Assembly (NCBI RefSeq): GCF_001969265.1
Contig: NZ_CP019304.1
Span: 3,472,001 to 3,536,000, forward strand
Reading direction: 5' to 3'
DNA: 64,000 nt
Source: Arthrobacter sp. QXT-31
Lineage (GTDB): Bacteria; Actinomycetota; Actinomycetes; Actinomycetales; Micrococcaceae
Both the position numbers and the translations under genes were made by a program. The notes under the pieces were generated by a model. The model had not been told where the DNA came from. It searched no databases and was given only the letters and a program-made list of their open reading frames with translations. The first letter of the stretch is position 1; the number at the start of each line of letters is the position of its first letter. Of the stretch, positions 25,419 to 34,096 are shown piece after piece.

Positions 25419-26362
25419 GCACTTTCCTGACTGAGGAGTCCACCCTGGTGACCGACGCCGCTGAATCCACGCGCCTCTCCAGCCTGGACACCCTCGAATC
25501 CGAAGCGATCCATATCATCCGCGAGGTTGTCGCCGAGTTCGAGAAGCCGGCGCTGCTGTTCTCCGGCGGCAAGGACTCTGTGGTCATGCTGCACCTGGCC
25601 ACCAAGGCGTTCTGGCCCGGCAAGGTGCCCTTCCCCGTGCTGCACGTGGACACCGGCCACAACTTCCCCGAGGTCATCGACTTCCGCGACCGGACGGTGG
25701 AGCGGCTGGGACTGAAGCTCGTCGTCGGCTCCGTCCAGGAGTTCATCGACCGCGGCGAGCTGGCGGAGCGTGCCGACGGCACCCGCAACCCGCTGCAGAC
25801 CGTCCCGCTGCTGGACGCCATCCAGTCCAACAAGTTCGACGCCGTCTTCGGCGGCGGCCGCCGGGACGAGGACAAGGCCCGCGCCAAGGAGCGCATCCTG
25901 AGCCTGCGCGACGAGTTCGGCCAGTGGGACCCGCGCAACCAGCGCCCCGAACTGTGGAACCTGTACAACGGCCGCCACACCGTGGGCCAGCACGTGCGCG
26001 CGTTCCCCATCAGCAACTGGACCGAGCTGGATGTGTGGCGCTACATCGAGCGCGAAAGCATCGAACTTCCGGGTCTGTACTACGCCCACGACCGCGAGGT
26101 TTTCGCCCGCGACGGCATGTGGCGTGCGGTGGGCGAGGTTTCCCAGCCGCTGCCGCATGAGGAAGTCGTCACCAAGACCGTCCGCTACCGGACCGTCGGT
26201 GACATGTCCTGCACCGGCGCCGTTGAGTCGGCTGCCGCCACCGTGCGCGACGTCGTGATCGAAGTTGCCGCCTCCACCATCACTGAACGTGGCGCCACCC
26301 GTGCGGATGACCGCATCTCCGAGGCCGCCATGGAAGACCGCAAGAAGGACGGCTACTTCTAA
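25415..26362 (+). CDS. cysD: Sulfate adenylyltransferase subunit 2
   Basis: CysD forms APS from sulfate and ATP together with the GTPase CysN. The protein has 315 residues. The PP-loop is LLFSGGKDSVVMLHLA and further family motifs are VDTGHNFPEVIDFRD, AVFGGGRRDEDKARAKER, FPISNWTELDVWRYI and the C-terminal KKDGYF. The ATG is within the overlapping ATGA of the cysH stop. Its TAA shares one base with the cysN ATG, so the four genes are tightly coupled. Confidence 0.96.
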   Translation: MSTFLTEESTLVTDAAESTRLSSLDTLESEAIHIIREVVAEFEKPALLFSGGKDSVVMLHLATKAFWPGKVPFPVLHVDTGHNFPEVIDFRDRTVERLGLKLVVGSVQEFIDRGELAERADGTRNPLQTVPLLDAIQSNKFDAVFGGGRRDEDKARAKERILSLRDEFGQWDPRNQRPELWNLYNGRHTVGQHVRAFPISNWTELDVWRYIERESIELPGLYYAHDREVFARDGMWRAVGEVSQPLPHEEVVTKTVRYRTVGDMSCTGAVESAAATVRDVVIEVAASTITERGATRADDRISEAAMEDRKKDGYF

Positions 26363-27783
26363 TGACTACCGACATTGACACCGCCCGCGCCGCGGCGCTC
26401 CTGGACGAGGCTCCGCTCGCTTCCGCTTCGCTGTTCCGCTTTGCCACCGCCGGATCGGTCGACGACGGGAAGTCCACTCTGGTGGGCCGCCTCCTGCACG
26501 ACTCCAAGGCCATCCTCGCCGACCAGCTCGAGGCCGTTGCCCGCACCTCCTCGGACCGCGGCTTCGGCGGCGACAAGGGCGGCATCGACCTGGCACTGCT
26601 GACCGACGGCCTGCGTGCCGAGCGCGAGCAGGGCATCACCATCGACGTGGCTTACCGCTACTTCGCCACGGACCGCCGCAGCTTCATCCTCGCGGACTGC
26701 CCCGGGCACGTGCAGTACACCAAGAACACGGTGACCGGCGCGTCTACCGCGGATGCCGTCGTCGTACTCATTGACGCCCGCAAGGGTGTCCTGGAGCAGA
26801 CCCGCCGGCACCTCTCCGTGCTGCAGCTGCTGCGCGTGGCCCACGTGATCGTTGCCGTGAACAAGATCGACCTCGTGGACTTCAGCGAGTCCGTCTTCCG
26901 CGAGATCGAGGCCGACGTGCAGCAGGTGGGCCGCGAGCTGGGCCTCGGCTCCGATGGCATTTCCGACCTGCTGGTGGTTCCGGTTTCCGCGCTCGACGGC
27001 GACAACGTGGTGGAGCGCTCGGAGCGCACCCCCTGGTACGCCGGGCCGGCGCTGCTCGAGGTGCTTGAGACGCTGCCCGCCGCCGACGAGCTGGAAAGCC
27101 ACCTGGAGAGCTTCCGCTTCCCCGTGCAGCTGGTCATCCGGCCGCAGGGTGCGCTGGCGCCGGACGCCGTTGCCGCCGGGCTCGACGTCGAGGCGTACCG
27201 CGACTACCGCGCCTACGCCGGTCAGATCACCGAGGGCTCCGTGAAGGTGGGGGACCAGGTCAGCGTGCTGACCCCCGGCCAGGACCCGCGCACCACCACG
27301 GTCACGGGCATCGACTTCGCCGGTGCCTCGCTGGAGGAAGCCTCGGCTCCGCAGTCCGTGGCGATCCGTCTGGCCGACGAGTTCGACGTCGCCCGCGGTG
27401 ACACCATCGCCGCCGCCGGCACCGTCCGCGAATCCTCGGCCGACCTGTACGCACAGCTGTGCTGGCTGTCCCCGAAGCCGCTCCGCGAGGGCGCCAAGGT
27501 CCTGGTCAAGCACGGCACCCGCACCGTTCAGGCCCTGGTCCGCAGCGTCAGCGGCAAGCTGGACCTGGCCACGTTCAACCTCGAGGGTGCCTCCAGCCTG
27601 GAGCTCAACGACATCGGGCACGCGCAGCTCCGGCTCGCCGCCCCGCTGCCGCTCGAGAACTACCTGCACCACCGGCGCACGGGCGCGTTCCTGGTGATCG
27701 ACCCGATCGACGGCAACACCCTCGCCGCCGGCCTGGTCAAGGACCACCCGGGCGACCACGAGGACGAGCGCTACAGCATCTGA
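26362..27783 (+). CDS. cysN: Sulfate adenylyltransferase subunit 1 (GTPase)
   Basis: An EF-Tu-like GTPase (473 residues) that drives APS formation with CysD. G1 is GSVDDGKST, switch I/G2 lies in REQGITIDVAYRYF, G3 is DCPGHVQYTKN and G4 is NKID. Domains II and III follow. It has no C-terminal APS kinase, unlike fused CysNC proteins, consistent with the APS-reducing CysH. It is last in the operon, and a long bidirectional hairpin lies just after the stop. Confidence 0.95.
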   Translation: MTTDIDTARAAALLDEAPLASASLFRFATAGSVDDGKSTLVGRLLHDSKAILADQLEAVARTSSDRGFGGDKGGIDLALLTDGLRAEREQGITIDVAYRYFATDRRSFILADCPGHVQYTKNTVTGASTADAVVVLIDARKGVLEQTRRHLSVLQLLRVAHVIVAVNKIDLVDFSESVFREIEADVQQVGRELGLGSDGISDLLVVPVSALDGDNVVERSERTPWYAGPALLEVLETLPAADELESHLESFRFPVQLVIRPQGALAPDAVAAGLDVEAYRDYRAYAGQITEGSVKVGDQVSVLTPGQDPRTTTVTGIDFAGASLEEASAPQSVAIRLADEFDVARGDTIAAAGTVRESSADLYAQLCWLSPKPLREGAKVLVKHGTRTVQALVRSVSGKLDLATFNLEGASSLELNDIGHAQLRLAAPLPLENYLHHRRTGAFLVIDPIDGNTLAAGLVKDHPGDHEDERYSI

Positions 27784-27788
27784 TTCCG

Positions 27789-27856
27789 CGAACCCGCCGG
27801 AATGCCACGAGGCCGCCGTATCCGTACGGCGGCCTCGCTGCATTCCGGCGGGTTCG
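27789..27856. terminator. Bidirectional terminator after cysN
   Basis: A long imperfect stem: the outer arms pair CGAACCCGCCGGAATGC with its complement and the inner arms pair CGAGGCCGCCGTA with its complement, around TCCG. It sits between the convergent cysN and SRPBCC genes. Confidence 0.8.
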
Positions 27857-27874
27857 GCGGTTAAAGGGCTGCGG

Positions 27875-28318
27875 TTAAAGCGCCGCGTCGCCTTCCAGGA
27901 TCGACTTGAGCTTTTGCAGGTCCTTGCGGGTCGCCCTGCGGATCATCGGCGGCATAAGCAAACCTGCGAGCTTCGAGAACCCGGACGGCTGGCCGCTGTT
28001 GCCCAGCGTCATCCGGGTTCCACCGCTGATTTCCGCCCAGGTGTAGGTTGTCTGCATCGGAAAGGGCCCCTGGGCGGTGCGCATCACGAGCTTCTCGCCC
28101 GGGACGTACTCGACGAATTCGTAGGTGTAGTTCAGGTCCCGGCCCATGAACTTGGCGGTGAAGGCCACCTTGGATCCGACGTCGATCGGTCCGGCCGACA
28201 GGCGCTGGGCAGAGTGGATGTTGTCGTACCATTCCGGGGCGTTGTCGGGGTTCGCGGCGTACTCCGCCACCTCTTCCCGCGGCCGCCGGATGAGGATCTC
28301 GGTTTCGACGTTCACCAT
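27875..28318 (-). CDS. SRPBCC (START-like) family protein
   Basis: A 147-residue single-domain protein of the SRPBCC/polyketide-cyclase-like fold, a cavity that binds hydrophobic ligands. It shows the usual opening VNVETEILIRRPREEVAEYAAN with PEWYDNI, then alternating strands with FVEYVPGEKLVMRT and TTYTWAEISGGTRMTL, and a C-terminal amphipathic helix. No catalytic residues can be assigned. It converges on the sulfur operon and is divergent from the RtcB gene, with 96 bp between starts. The function is unknown. Confidence 0.8.
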   Translation of the reverse strand: MVNVETEILIRRPREEVAEYAANPDNAPEWYDNIHSAQRLSAGPIDVGSKVAFTAKFMGRDLNYTYEFVEYVPGEKLVMRTAQGPFPMQTTYTWAEISGGTRMTLGNSGQPSGFSKLAGLLMPPMIRRATRKDLQKLKSILEGDAAL

Positions 28319-28414
28319 GCTTGCATCTCCTTCGTGGGGACTGGTCCTTGTGCGAGGCCCGGGGTTTAGCCTTGAACCTACGTTAGTCCCCGCTGATCCA
28401 GTAGGAGGCGCAGC

Positions 28415-29581
28415 ATGGAAACCATCACCGGCCGGCTCATCAACTGGGCGTCAATCCTGGACGACAAAACCCGCGAGCAGGCCCTGACCACGTCCCGCCT
28501 GCCCTTCATCTACCCCCATCTGGCGCTGATGCCGGATGCACATCTGGGCAAGGGCGCAACGGTGGGATCCGTCATCCCGACGCTGGGCGCGATCATTCCG
28601 GCCGCCGTCGGGGTGGACATCGGGTGCGGCATGATCGCGGTGCGGACCCAGTACACCCTCAAGGACCTCCCGCGGGACCGGAAGCCGCTGCGTGAGGGGA
28701 TCGAGCGCGCCATCCCGCTGTCCGCCGGCCACAACAACCGGAAGGTGACGGCCACTGCGGAGCCACGCATCGCCGAACTGCACCGGCGCGCCGAAAAGGC
28801 CGGCTTCAACCCTGCGCAGTACGTGGCGAAGTGGGAGCTGCAGCTTGGCTCGCTTGGCTCCGGAAACCACTTCATCGAGGTCTGCAAGGACGAGACCGAC
28901 GCCGTCTGGCTGTTCCTGCATTCCGGCTCCAGAGGCGTCGGCAACAAGATCGCCCAGCACCACATCCGGGTGGCGCAGGGCGTGGCCCGCGACAAACGGA
29001 TCACGCTGGAAGACCCGGACCTCGCCTACCTGGAGGAGGGCACGCCGGAGTTCACGCGTTACATCAAGGAGCTCCGGTGGGCCCAGCACTTCGCCCTCCT
29101 GAACCGCGAGGAGATGATGGACCGCGTCATCCGCCAGTTCAGTGACTGGGTCGGCGGAACGGTCAAGGAGACGGAGCGGATCAACTGCCACCACAACTTC
29201 ACCCAGCAGGAAACGCATTACGGAAAATCGGTCTGGGTGTCGCGCAAGGGCGCCATCAAGGCGGAAGCGGGTGATCCCGGCCTGATTCCGGGGTCCATGG
29301 GGACGGCGTCCTATGTGGTGGAAGGGCTTGGCAACACCGCCTCCCTGAACTCCTCGCCGCACGGTGCCGGCCGGGAGTATTCGCGCAACGCCGCACGCAA
29401 GGCCTTCTCGCTGGCCCAGCTGAAGGAAGCCATGCACGGCATCGAGTTCCGGGCCACGGAAGCGTTCATCGACGAGATCCCGGCAGCCTACAAGCCCATA
29501 GACCAGGTGATGCACGACGCCGCAGACCTGGTGAAGGTGCGGCACCGGTTGCGTCAGCTCGTCAATGTCAAGGGGGATTAG
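28415..29581 (+). CDS. rtcB: RtcB-family RNA ligase
   Basis: A 388-residue GTP- and Mn-dependent ligase family member that joins 2',3'-cyclic phosphate and 5'-OH RNA ends. Metal and guanylylation motifs are present: PDAHLGKGATVGSVIP, GVDIGCGM, LGSGNHFIEV, HSGSRGVGNKI, the HHNF pair, PGSMGTASYVV and the nucleotide-linked His in SSPHGAGREYSR. It is shorter than E. coli RtcB (408) and matches the compact actinobacterial type. An AGGAGG ribosome site precedes the ATG. No archease or RtcA gene is adjacent, and its position inside a sulfur cluster looks incidental. Confidence 0.92.
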   Translation: METITGRLINWASILDDKTREQALTTSRLPFIYPHLALMPDAHLGKGATVGSVIPTLGAIIPAAVGVDIGCGMIAVRTQYTLKDLPRDRKPLREGIERAIPLSAGHNNRKVTATAEPRIAELHRRAEKAGFNPAQYVAKWELQLGSLGSGNHFIEVCKDETDAVWLFLHSGSRGVGNKIAQHHIRVAQGVARDKRITLEDPDLAYLEEGTPEFTRYIKELRWAQHFALLNREEMMDRVIRQFSDWVGGTVKETERINCHHNFTQQETHYGKSVWVSRKGAIKAEAGDPGLIPGSMGTASYVVEGLGNTASLNSSPHGAGREYSRNAARKAFSLAQLKEAMHGIEFRATEAFIDEIPAAYKPIDQVMHDAADLVKVRHRLRQLVNVKGD

Positions 29582-29630
29582 CCCGCGAAACGTAGTGGGG
29601 GCACCAGCACGCTGTTTTTTGTGGCCGAAT

Positions 29631-29709
29631 GTGACGTTGCATGAACCTGCGTGACCCCGGGTTTCCGCTTCATTGAACCCCGTTTAGGCGAGTCCCTATG
29701 GTGAATCCA
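29631..29709 (+). promoter_or_regulatory. Sulfur-regulon promoter of ssuA, leaderless
   Basis: GTGACG lies at -78 (29631), GTGACC at -58 (29651), TTTCCG at -47 (29662), -35 TTGAAC at -36 (29673) and -10 TATGGT at -12 (29697-29702) relative to the start codon. The layout is ungapped against the cysG promoter and shares AATGTGACG and TGCGTGA with it. No ribosome site fits between the -10 box and the ATG, so leaderless initiation is likely. Confidence 0.65.
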
Positions 29710-30863
29710 TGAGTACTCCCAGGCCGGGCATGACCCGCATTGTGGCCGGCGAAAGCCAGACGCCCAAGCGCCGCCGTGCCCTGGAAGTCGCGCTGGCCGT
29801 CGGCCTCGTCCTGCTGATCAGCGTGGGAGCCGTTGTTGCGTCAGCTGTGGCCCGGGATTCCAACGCCCTGGCCGCCCCCAACGCCGCGGCCGCCCCGGCG
29901 GACGAGCTGAAGCTGGGCTACTTCGGTAACATCACGCACGCCCCGGCGCTGGTCGGCGTCAAACAGGGTCTCATTGCGAAGAGCCTGGGCGAGACCAGGC
30001 TGAGCACGCAGGTGTTCAACGCCGGCCCGGCCGCGATCGAGGCGCTGAACGCCGGTGCGATTGACGCCACCTACATTGGCCCGAACCCGGCCATCAACTC
30101 CTTCGTCAAGAGCAAGGGTGAATCCGTCAGCATCATCGCCGGCGCAGCGTCAGGCGGTGCGCAGCTGGTGGTTAAGCCGGAGATCAAGAGCGCGGCTGAC
30201 TTGAAAGGCAAGACCCTGGCTTCCCCGCAGCTGGGCGGCACCCAGGACGTGGCGCTGCGCGCCTGGCTGGGCGAGCAGGGCTATGAAACCACTCCCGACG
30301 GCGGCGGGGACGTTGCGATCAACCCCACCGAAAACGCGCAGACCCTGAAGCTGTTCCAGGACGGCAAGCTCGACGGCGCGTGGCTGCCCGAGCCTTGGGC
30401 CTCCCGCCTGGTGCTGCAGGCCGGGGCGAAGGTCCTGGTGGACGAGAAGGACCTGTGGGACGGGTCGCTGACGGGCAAGCCGGGTGAGTTCCCCACCACG
30501 ATCCTGATCGTGAACAGGAAGTTCGCCGCCGAACACCCGCAGACTGTGGAGGCCCTCCTCAAGGGCCATGTGGACGCGGTGAAGTGGCTCAACGACACCC
30601 CCTCCGCAGAGAAGGCCGCCGTCATCAATGCCGCCCTCAAACAGGATGCCGGCAAGGCACTGGCGCAGAACGTCATCGACCGCTCGCTGAAGAACATCGT
30701 GTTCACGGTGGACCCGCTGGCCGGAACGTACCAGAAGCTGCTGCAGGACGGCGTCGATGCCGGCACCACCAAGCAGGCCGACCTCAACGGCCTCTTCGAC
30801 CTCCGGGCGCTGAACGCAGCGTCCACGGAAAAAAGCTCGGCAGCAGGGCTGGGCCGGGACTAG
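29709..30863 (+). CDS. ssuA: ABC transporter substrate-binding protein, sulfonate/sulfate type
   Basis: A 384-residue SsuA/NrtA-type binding protein. An N-terminal basic region and one hydrophobic segment (about residues 24-47) act as an uncleaved anchor or signal peptide; no lipobox Cys is seen. The binding domain opens with ELKLGYFGNITHAPALVGVKQGL and continues with IEALNAGAIDATYIGPNPAINSF and KLDGAWLPEPWASRLV. This family takes up sulfonates, nitrate or taurine. The gene lies between cysN and cysG and has the same promoter, so a sulfur oxyanion or sulfonate is the likely substrate. Confidence 0.85.
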   Translation: MSTPRPGMTRIVAGESQTPKRRRALEVALAVGLVLLISVGAVVASAVARDSNALAAPNAAAAPADELKLGYFGNITHAPALVGVKQGLIAKSLGETRLSTQVFNAGPAAIEALNAGAIDATYIGPNPAINSFVKSKGESVSIIAGAASGGAQLVVKPEIKSAADLKGKTLASPQLGGTQDVALRAWLGEQGYETTPDGGGDVAINPTENAQTLKLFQDGKLDGAWLPEPWASRLVLQAGAKVLVDEKDLWDGSLTGKPGEFPTTILIVNRKFAAEHPQTVEALLKGHVDAVKWLNDTPSAEKAAVINAALKQDAGKALAQNVIDRSLKNIVFTVDPLAGTYQKLLQDGVDAGTTKQADLNGLFDLRALNAASTEKSSAAGLGRD

Positions 30864-30916
30864 CCCGGCCGCACTGCAACCGCCGCACGTAACGCACACG
30901 AACAAAGGACGGGACC

Positions 30917-31642
30917 ATGCCAGTCGTACTGGAGAACCTGGGCAAGCGCTTCGGCGAAGGCGCCCCGGTGCTGGACGACGTCAACGCCACCATCGGCAAG
31001 GGCGAGTTCGTTGCCCTCCTCGGTGCGTCCGGCTGTGGCAAGTCCACCCTGCTGAACATCATGGCGGGACTGGAGCTCCCGACGTCGGGCGCCCTTGAGG
31101 TGCCCAGCGACGGCGCCGCCTTCATGTTCCAGGACTCGGCACTGTTCCCGTGGCTCACTGCGCGCGAGAACGTCGAGCTGGCGCTGAAGCTGCGCGGCGT
31201 GGGCAAGGCCGAGCGGCGGGTGAAGGCCGCCGAACTGCTGGACCTGGTCCACCTGGGCGAGGCGGCGGACCGCCGCCCGCACGAGCTGTCCGGCGGCATG
31301 CGCCAGCGTGTGGCCCTGGCCCGCTCGCTCGCGCAGGACCGCCAGCTGCTCCTCATGGATGAGCCGTTCGCCGCCCTCGACGCCATCACCCGCGACCTGC
31401 TGCACGACGAACTTGAGCGCATCTGGAAGGAAACCGGACGCACCATCGTCTTTGTGACCCACAACGTCCGCGAGGCGGTCCGGCTCGGCCAGCGCGTCCT
31501 GCTGCTGTCCTCCCGGCCCGGCCGCGTGGTGCAGGAATGGGAAGTCACCGAAGAACACCGTACCGACGCCGGTCTTGCCGGACAGCTGACCGGGGTTATC
31601 ACCGCCCGGCTGCGAGAGGAGATCCGCCGCCATGCCAAGTAA
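30917..31642 (+). CDS. ssuB: ABC transporter ATP-binding protein, sulfonate/sulfate type
   Basis: A 241-residue SsuB-type ATPase. Walker A is GASGCGKST, the Q-loop lies in FMFQDSALFPWLT, the signature is LSGGMRQRVALARSL, Walker B is LLLMDEPFAALD and the switch His is in VFVTHNV. It lies 53 bp after ssuA and overlaps ssuC by 11 bp, forming the usual binding protein-ATPase-permease order. Confidence 0.92.
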   Translation: MPVVLENLGKRFGEGAPVLDDVNATIGKGEFVALLGASGCGKSTLLNIMAGLELPTSGALEVPSDGAAFMFQDSALFPWLTARENVELALKLRGVGKAERRVKAAELLDLVHLGEAADRRPHELSGGMRQRVALARSLAQDRQLLLMDEPFAALDAITRDLLHDELERIWKETGRTIVFVTHNVREAVRLGQRVLLLSSRPGRVVQEWEVTEEHRTDAGLAGQLTGVITARLREEIRRHAK

Positions 31643-32618
31643 CTCATCTCCCGTGGCTGAACCCGTCGAGACACCGGTGGCCGAGCCTGTCGAGGCATCC
31701 GGCGCTGCGTCCTCGTCTACGGGTGAAAAGGTGCATGCTGCGCTGACCCGGTCGTCCACGGGCTCGGCCGACCTGCGTGAGCTGGAGTCCGGGCTTGATT
31801 CCCTGCAGTCCGATGCCGTCCGGAAGGCACGCGTGGACTGGAGCCGGATCCTGCTGCCGGTTGCCGCCGTCGTGGTCCTCATCATCATCTGGCAGTTCTA
31901 TGTGTCGCTTGGCCTCAAGCGCCGCGACCAGGTGCCCGGCCCCATGGATGTGCTTGAGCAGTTCGGCACGCTGTGGGCTGAGGGGTCACTGCAGGAAGCT
32001 GTCTGGACCTCGCTGCAGCGGGGGCTCCTGGGATTCCTGATCAGCGTCGCGATCGCCACGCCGATCGGTCTGCTCCTGGCCCAGGTGGCGCCGCTGCGCA
32101 GGGCGTTCGGCCCGCTGATTTCGGGGCTGCAGGTCCTGCCCTCGGTCGCCTGGGTCCCCGCGGCCATCATCTGGTTCGGCCTCACCGACGCCACGGTGTA
32201 CTTCGTGGTGTTCATGGGCGCGATCCCTTCCATCATTAACGGCCTGATCTCCGGCGTGGACCAGATCCCGCCGCAGTACCGCAGCGTGGGCACCGTCCTC
32301 GGCGCTTCACGGCTGCAGATGGCCGTGCAGATCATCCTGCCCGCGGCGCTGCCCGGGTACCTCAGCGGCCTCAAGCAGGGCTGGGCGTTCTCCTGGCGTT
32401 CGCTCATGGCCGCGGAAATCATCGCGGTGGGCGGCACCATCGGCTTCGGCCTCGGCTCCATGCTGAACCAGGGCCGCGACCTCGCCGACATGACCATCGT
32501 GATGTCCGCGATCCTCCTGATCCTGGCCGTGGGCATCCTCATCGAGCTGCTGGTGTTCGCCCCGATCGAGAAGCGCCTTCTCCAGCGCCGCGGCCTCCTG
32601 GCAGGCAGCACACGCTGA
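31632..32618 (+). CDS. ssuC: ABC transporter permease, sulfonate/sulfate type
   Basis: A 328-residue SsuC-type permease with six membrane segments. The EAA loop lies in RSVGTVLGASRLQMAVQIILPAALPG. The first 70 residues are an unusual Ser/Glu/Pro-rich cytoplasmic extension with two VAEPVE units. The matching DNA (GGCTGAACCCGTCGAG and GGCCGAGCCTGTCGAG, around 31657-31700) resembles a GAGCCTGTCGA repeat that I recall as common between genes of related actinobacteria. It seems to have been taken into the reading frame. The start overlaps ssuB, so moving it downstream would break the coupling. Confidence 0.9.
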   Translation: MPSNSSPVAEPVETPVAEPVEASGAASSSTGEKVHAALTRSSTGSADLRELESGLDSLQSDAVRKARVDWSRILLPVAAVVVLIIIWQFYVSLGLKRRDQVPGPMDVLEQFGTLWAEGSLQEAVWTSLQRGLLGFLISVAIATPIGLLLAQVAPLRRAFGPLISGLQVLPSVAWVPAAIIWFGLTDATVYFVVFMGAIPSIINGLISGVDQIPPQYRSVGTVLGASRLQMAVQIILPAALPGYLSGLKQGWAFSWRSLMAAEIIAVGGTIGFGLGSMLNQGRDLADMTIVMSAILLILAVGILIELLVFAPIEKRLLQRRGLLAGSTR

Positions 32619-32636
32619 CCCTCCGCACTGAACCCG

Positions 32637-32671
32637 AAAGCCCGACGGCGAATCCCGCCGTCGGGCTTTTT
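32637..32671 (+). terminator. Intrinsic terminator after ssuC
   Basis: A perfect 14-bp stem, AAAGCCCGACGGCG against CGCCGTCGGGCTTT, ends in a TTTTT run. It separates ssuABC from cysG. The rest of the gap to 32742 shows nothing recognisable. Confidence 0.88.
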
Positions 32672-32742
32672 GCTGCCCGGCTGCCGGGCGAAGCTGGGGC
32701 ACTTAGCTTTGGGCCCCCTGGACGCCAACAATTCATCCCAAT

Positions 32743-32821
32743 GTGACGCAGCGTTACCTTGCGTGAACTGGTGTTTCCGCGCCGTTGGCCGGGTCCGTAA
32801 CACGGCCCTACCGTTGATTCA
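32743..32821 (+). promoter_or_regulatory. Sulfur-regulon promoter of cysG, leaderless
   Basis: GTGACG lies at -78 (32743), GTGA at -58 (32763), TTTCCG at -47 (32774), -35 TTGGCC at -36 (32785) and -10 TACCGT at -12 (32809-32814). The elements lie at the same distances as in the ssuA and sir promoters. The ATG follows the -10 box by 6 nt with no room for a ribosome site. Confidence 0.65.
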
Positions 32822-34092
32822 TGGCAATTCAGGACATTTACCCCACGGCGCTGCGCCTCCTCGGCCGCCCCGTGCTGGTGGTGGGCGGCGGACGCGTTGC
32901 TGCGCGCCGCGCGAAGGGCCTGCTCGACGCCGGTGCCCGCGTCACCGTGGTCGCCCCCGAGGCCACCGCCCCGCTCCGCGAACTTGCCGACGCCGGCCTG
33001 CTCACCTGGGAGCCCCGCACCTACCGCTCGGAGGATGTCGACGGCGTCTGGTTCGTCCAGACCGCCACCGGCGATCCCGCCGTCGACACCCGTGTAGCCG
33101 CCGACGCCGAAGCGCAGCGCGTCTGGTGCGTCAATGCTTCCGACCACGAGTCGTCCGCCGCCTGGACGCCGGCCGTCGCTGAAGTGGACGACGTCAAGAT
33201 CGCCGTCAACGCCGGGGGAGACCCGCGCCGTGCGATGGCCCTGCGCGACGCCGTCGCCACCGCCCTGGAATCCGGCGACCTGCCGCTCCGCCGCCGCCGT
33301 GCCCACCGCGGATCAGTTGCCCTCGTGGGCGGCGGCCCCGGCGATACCGGCCTCATCACCGTCCGCGGCCGCCGGCTGCTCGGCCAGGCCGACGTCGTGG
33401 TTGCCGACCGCCTCGGCCCGCGGGAACTGCTCAATGAGCTTGCCCCTGACGTTCGCGTCATCGAGGTCGGCAAGACCCCCGGCCACCACCCCGTCCCGCA
33501 GGCGGAGATCAACCGGATCCTCGTCGAAGAGGCGCTGCAGGGCCACCGAGTTGTCCGGCTCAAGGGCGGCGACCCCTACGTCCTCGGCCGCGGCGGCGAG
33601 GAAGCGGAATTCTGCCGCCAGCACGGCGTCGAGGTTGAAGTTGTTTCCGGCGTGACGTCGGCGATCTCCGTCCCCGCCGCCGCCGGCATCCCGGTCACGC
33701 ACCGCGGCCTGGCCAAGGGCTTCAGCGTGGTCACCGGCCACGAGGAACTGTCCGAGGTGCCGGCCCGTCCCGATCACACGATTGTCCTGCTCATGGGCGT
33801 CGGCCAGCTGCGCGAGTCCGCGTCCGCCCTCGGCAAAGCCGGTCTGCCCGCTGACACGCCAGTTGGTATCGTGGAGAACGGCTACCTGCCGGACCAGCGC
33901 GTCACGATCGGCACCCTCGGCACCATTGCCGACCAGGCCGAGGCCGCCGGCGTCGCCAATCCTGCAGTGATCGTCATCGGTGACGTTGTCCGCGTCAGCC
34001 CTTTCGCGCCGTCGCACTTCAAAACCGCTGACTACAGCACCACCAGCCCCAACAAGCCCCGCACAAGCACCACCCGCGTTCTCACCCCCTGA
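32821..34092 (+). CDS. cysG: Siroheme synthase: precorrin-2 dehydrogenase / uroporphyrinogen-III C-methyltransferase
   Basis: A 423-residue fusion. Residues 1 to about 150 are the NAD-binding CysG_N part (VLVVGGGRVAARRAKGLLDAGA) that oxidises precorrin-2. Residues about 160-400 are the SAM-dependent methyltransferase, with LVGGGPGDTGLITVRG, VVADRLG, RLKGGDPYVLGRGGEE and VVSGVTSAISVPAAAGIPVTHRG. Together with the CbiX-like chelatase at 21959 this completes siroheme, the cofactor of sir. The C-terminal 30 residues are Ser/Thr/Pro-rich. The promoter is shared in design with sir and ssuA. Confidence 0.94.
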   Translation: MAIQDIYPTALRLLGRPVLVVGGGRVAARRAKGLLDAGARVTVVAPEATAPLRELADAGLLTWEPRTYRSEDVDGVWFVQTATGDPAVDTRVAADAEAQRVWCVNASDHESSAAWTPAVAEVDDVKIAVNAGGDPRRAMALRDAVATALESGDLPLRRRRAHRGSVALVGGGPGDTGLITVRGRRLLGQADVVVADRLGPRELLNELAPDVRVIEVGKTPGHHPVPQAEINRILVEEALQGHRVVRLKGGDPYVLGRGGEEAEFCRQHGVEVEVVSGVTSAISVPAAAGIPVTHRGLAKGFSVVTGHEELSEVPARPDHTIVLLMGVGQLRESASALGKAGLPADTPVGIVENGYLPDQRVTIGTLGTIADQAEAAGVANPAVIVIGDVVRVSPFAPSHFKTADYSTTSPNKPRTSTTRVLTP

Positions 34093-34096
34093 AACC

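Noticed and set aside
26362..27783. CysNC fusion with APS kinase
   Set aside because: The protein ends after EF-Tu-like domain III at 473 residues with no kinase P-loop, in keeping with the Fe-S APS reductase.
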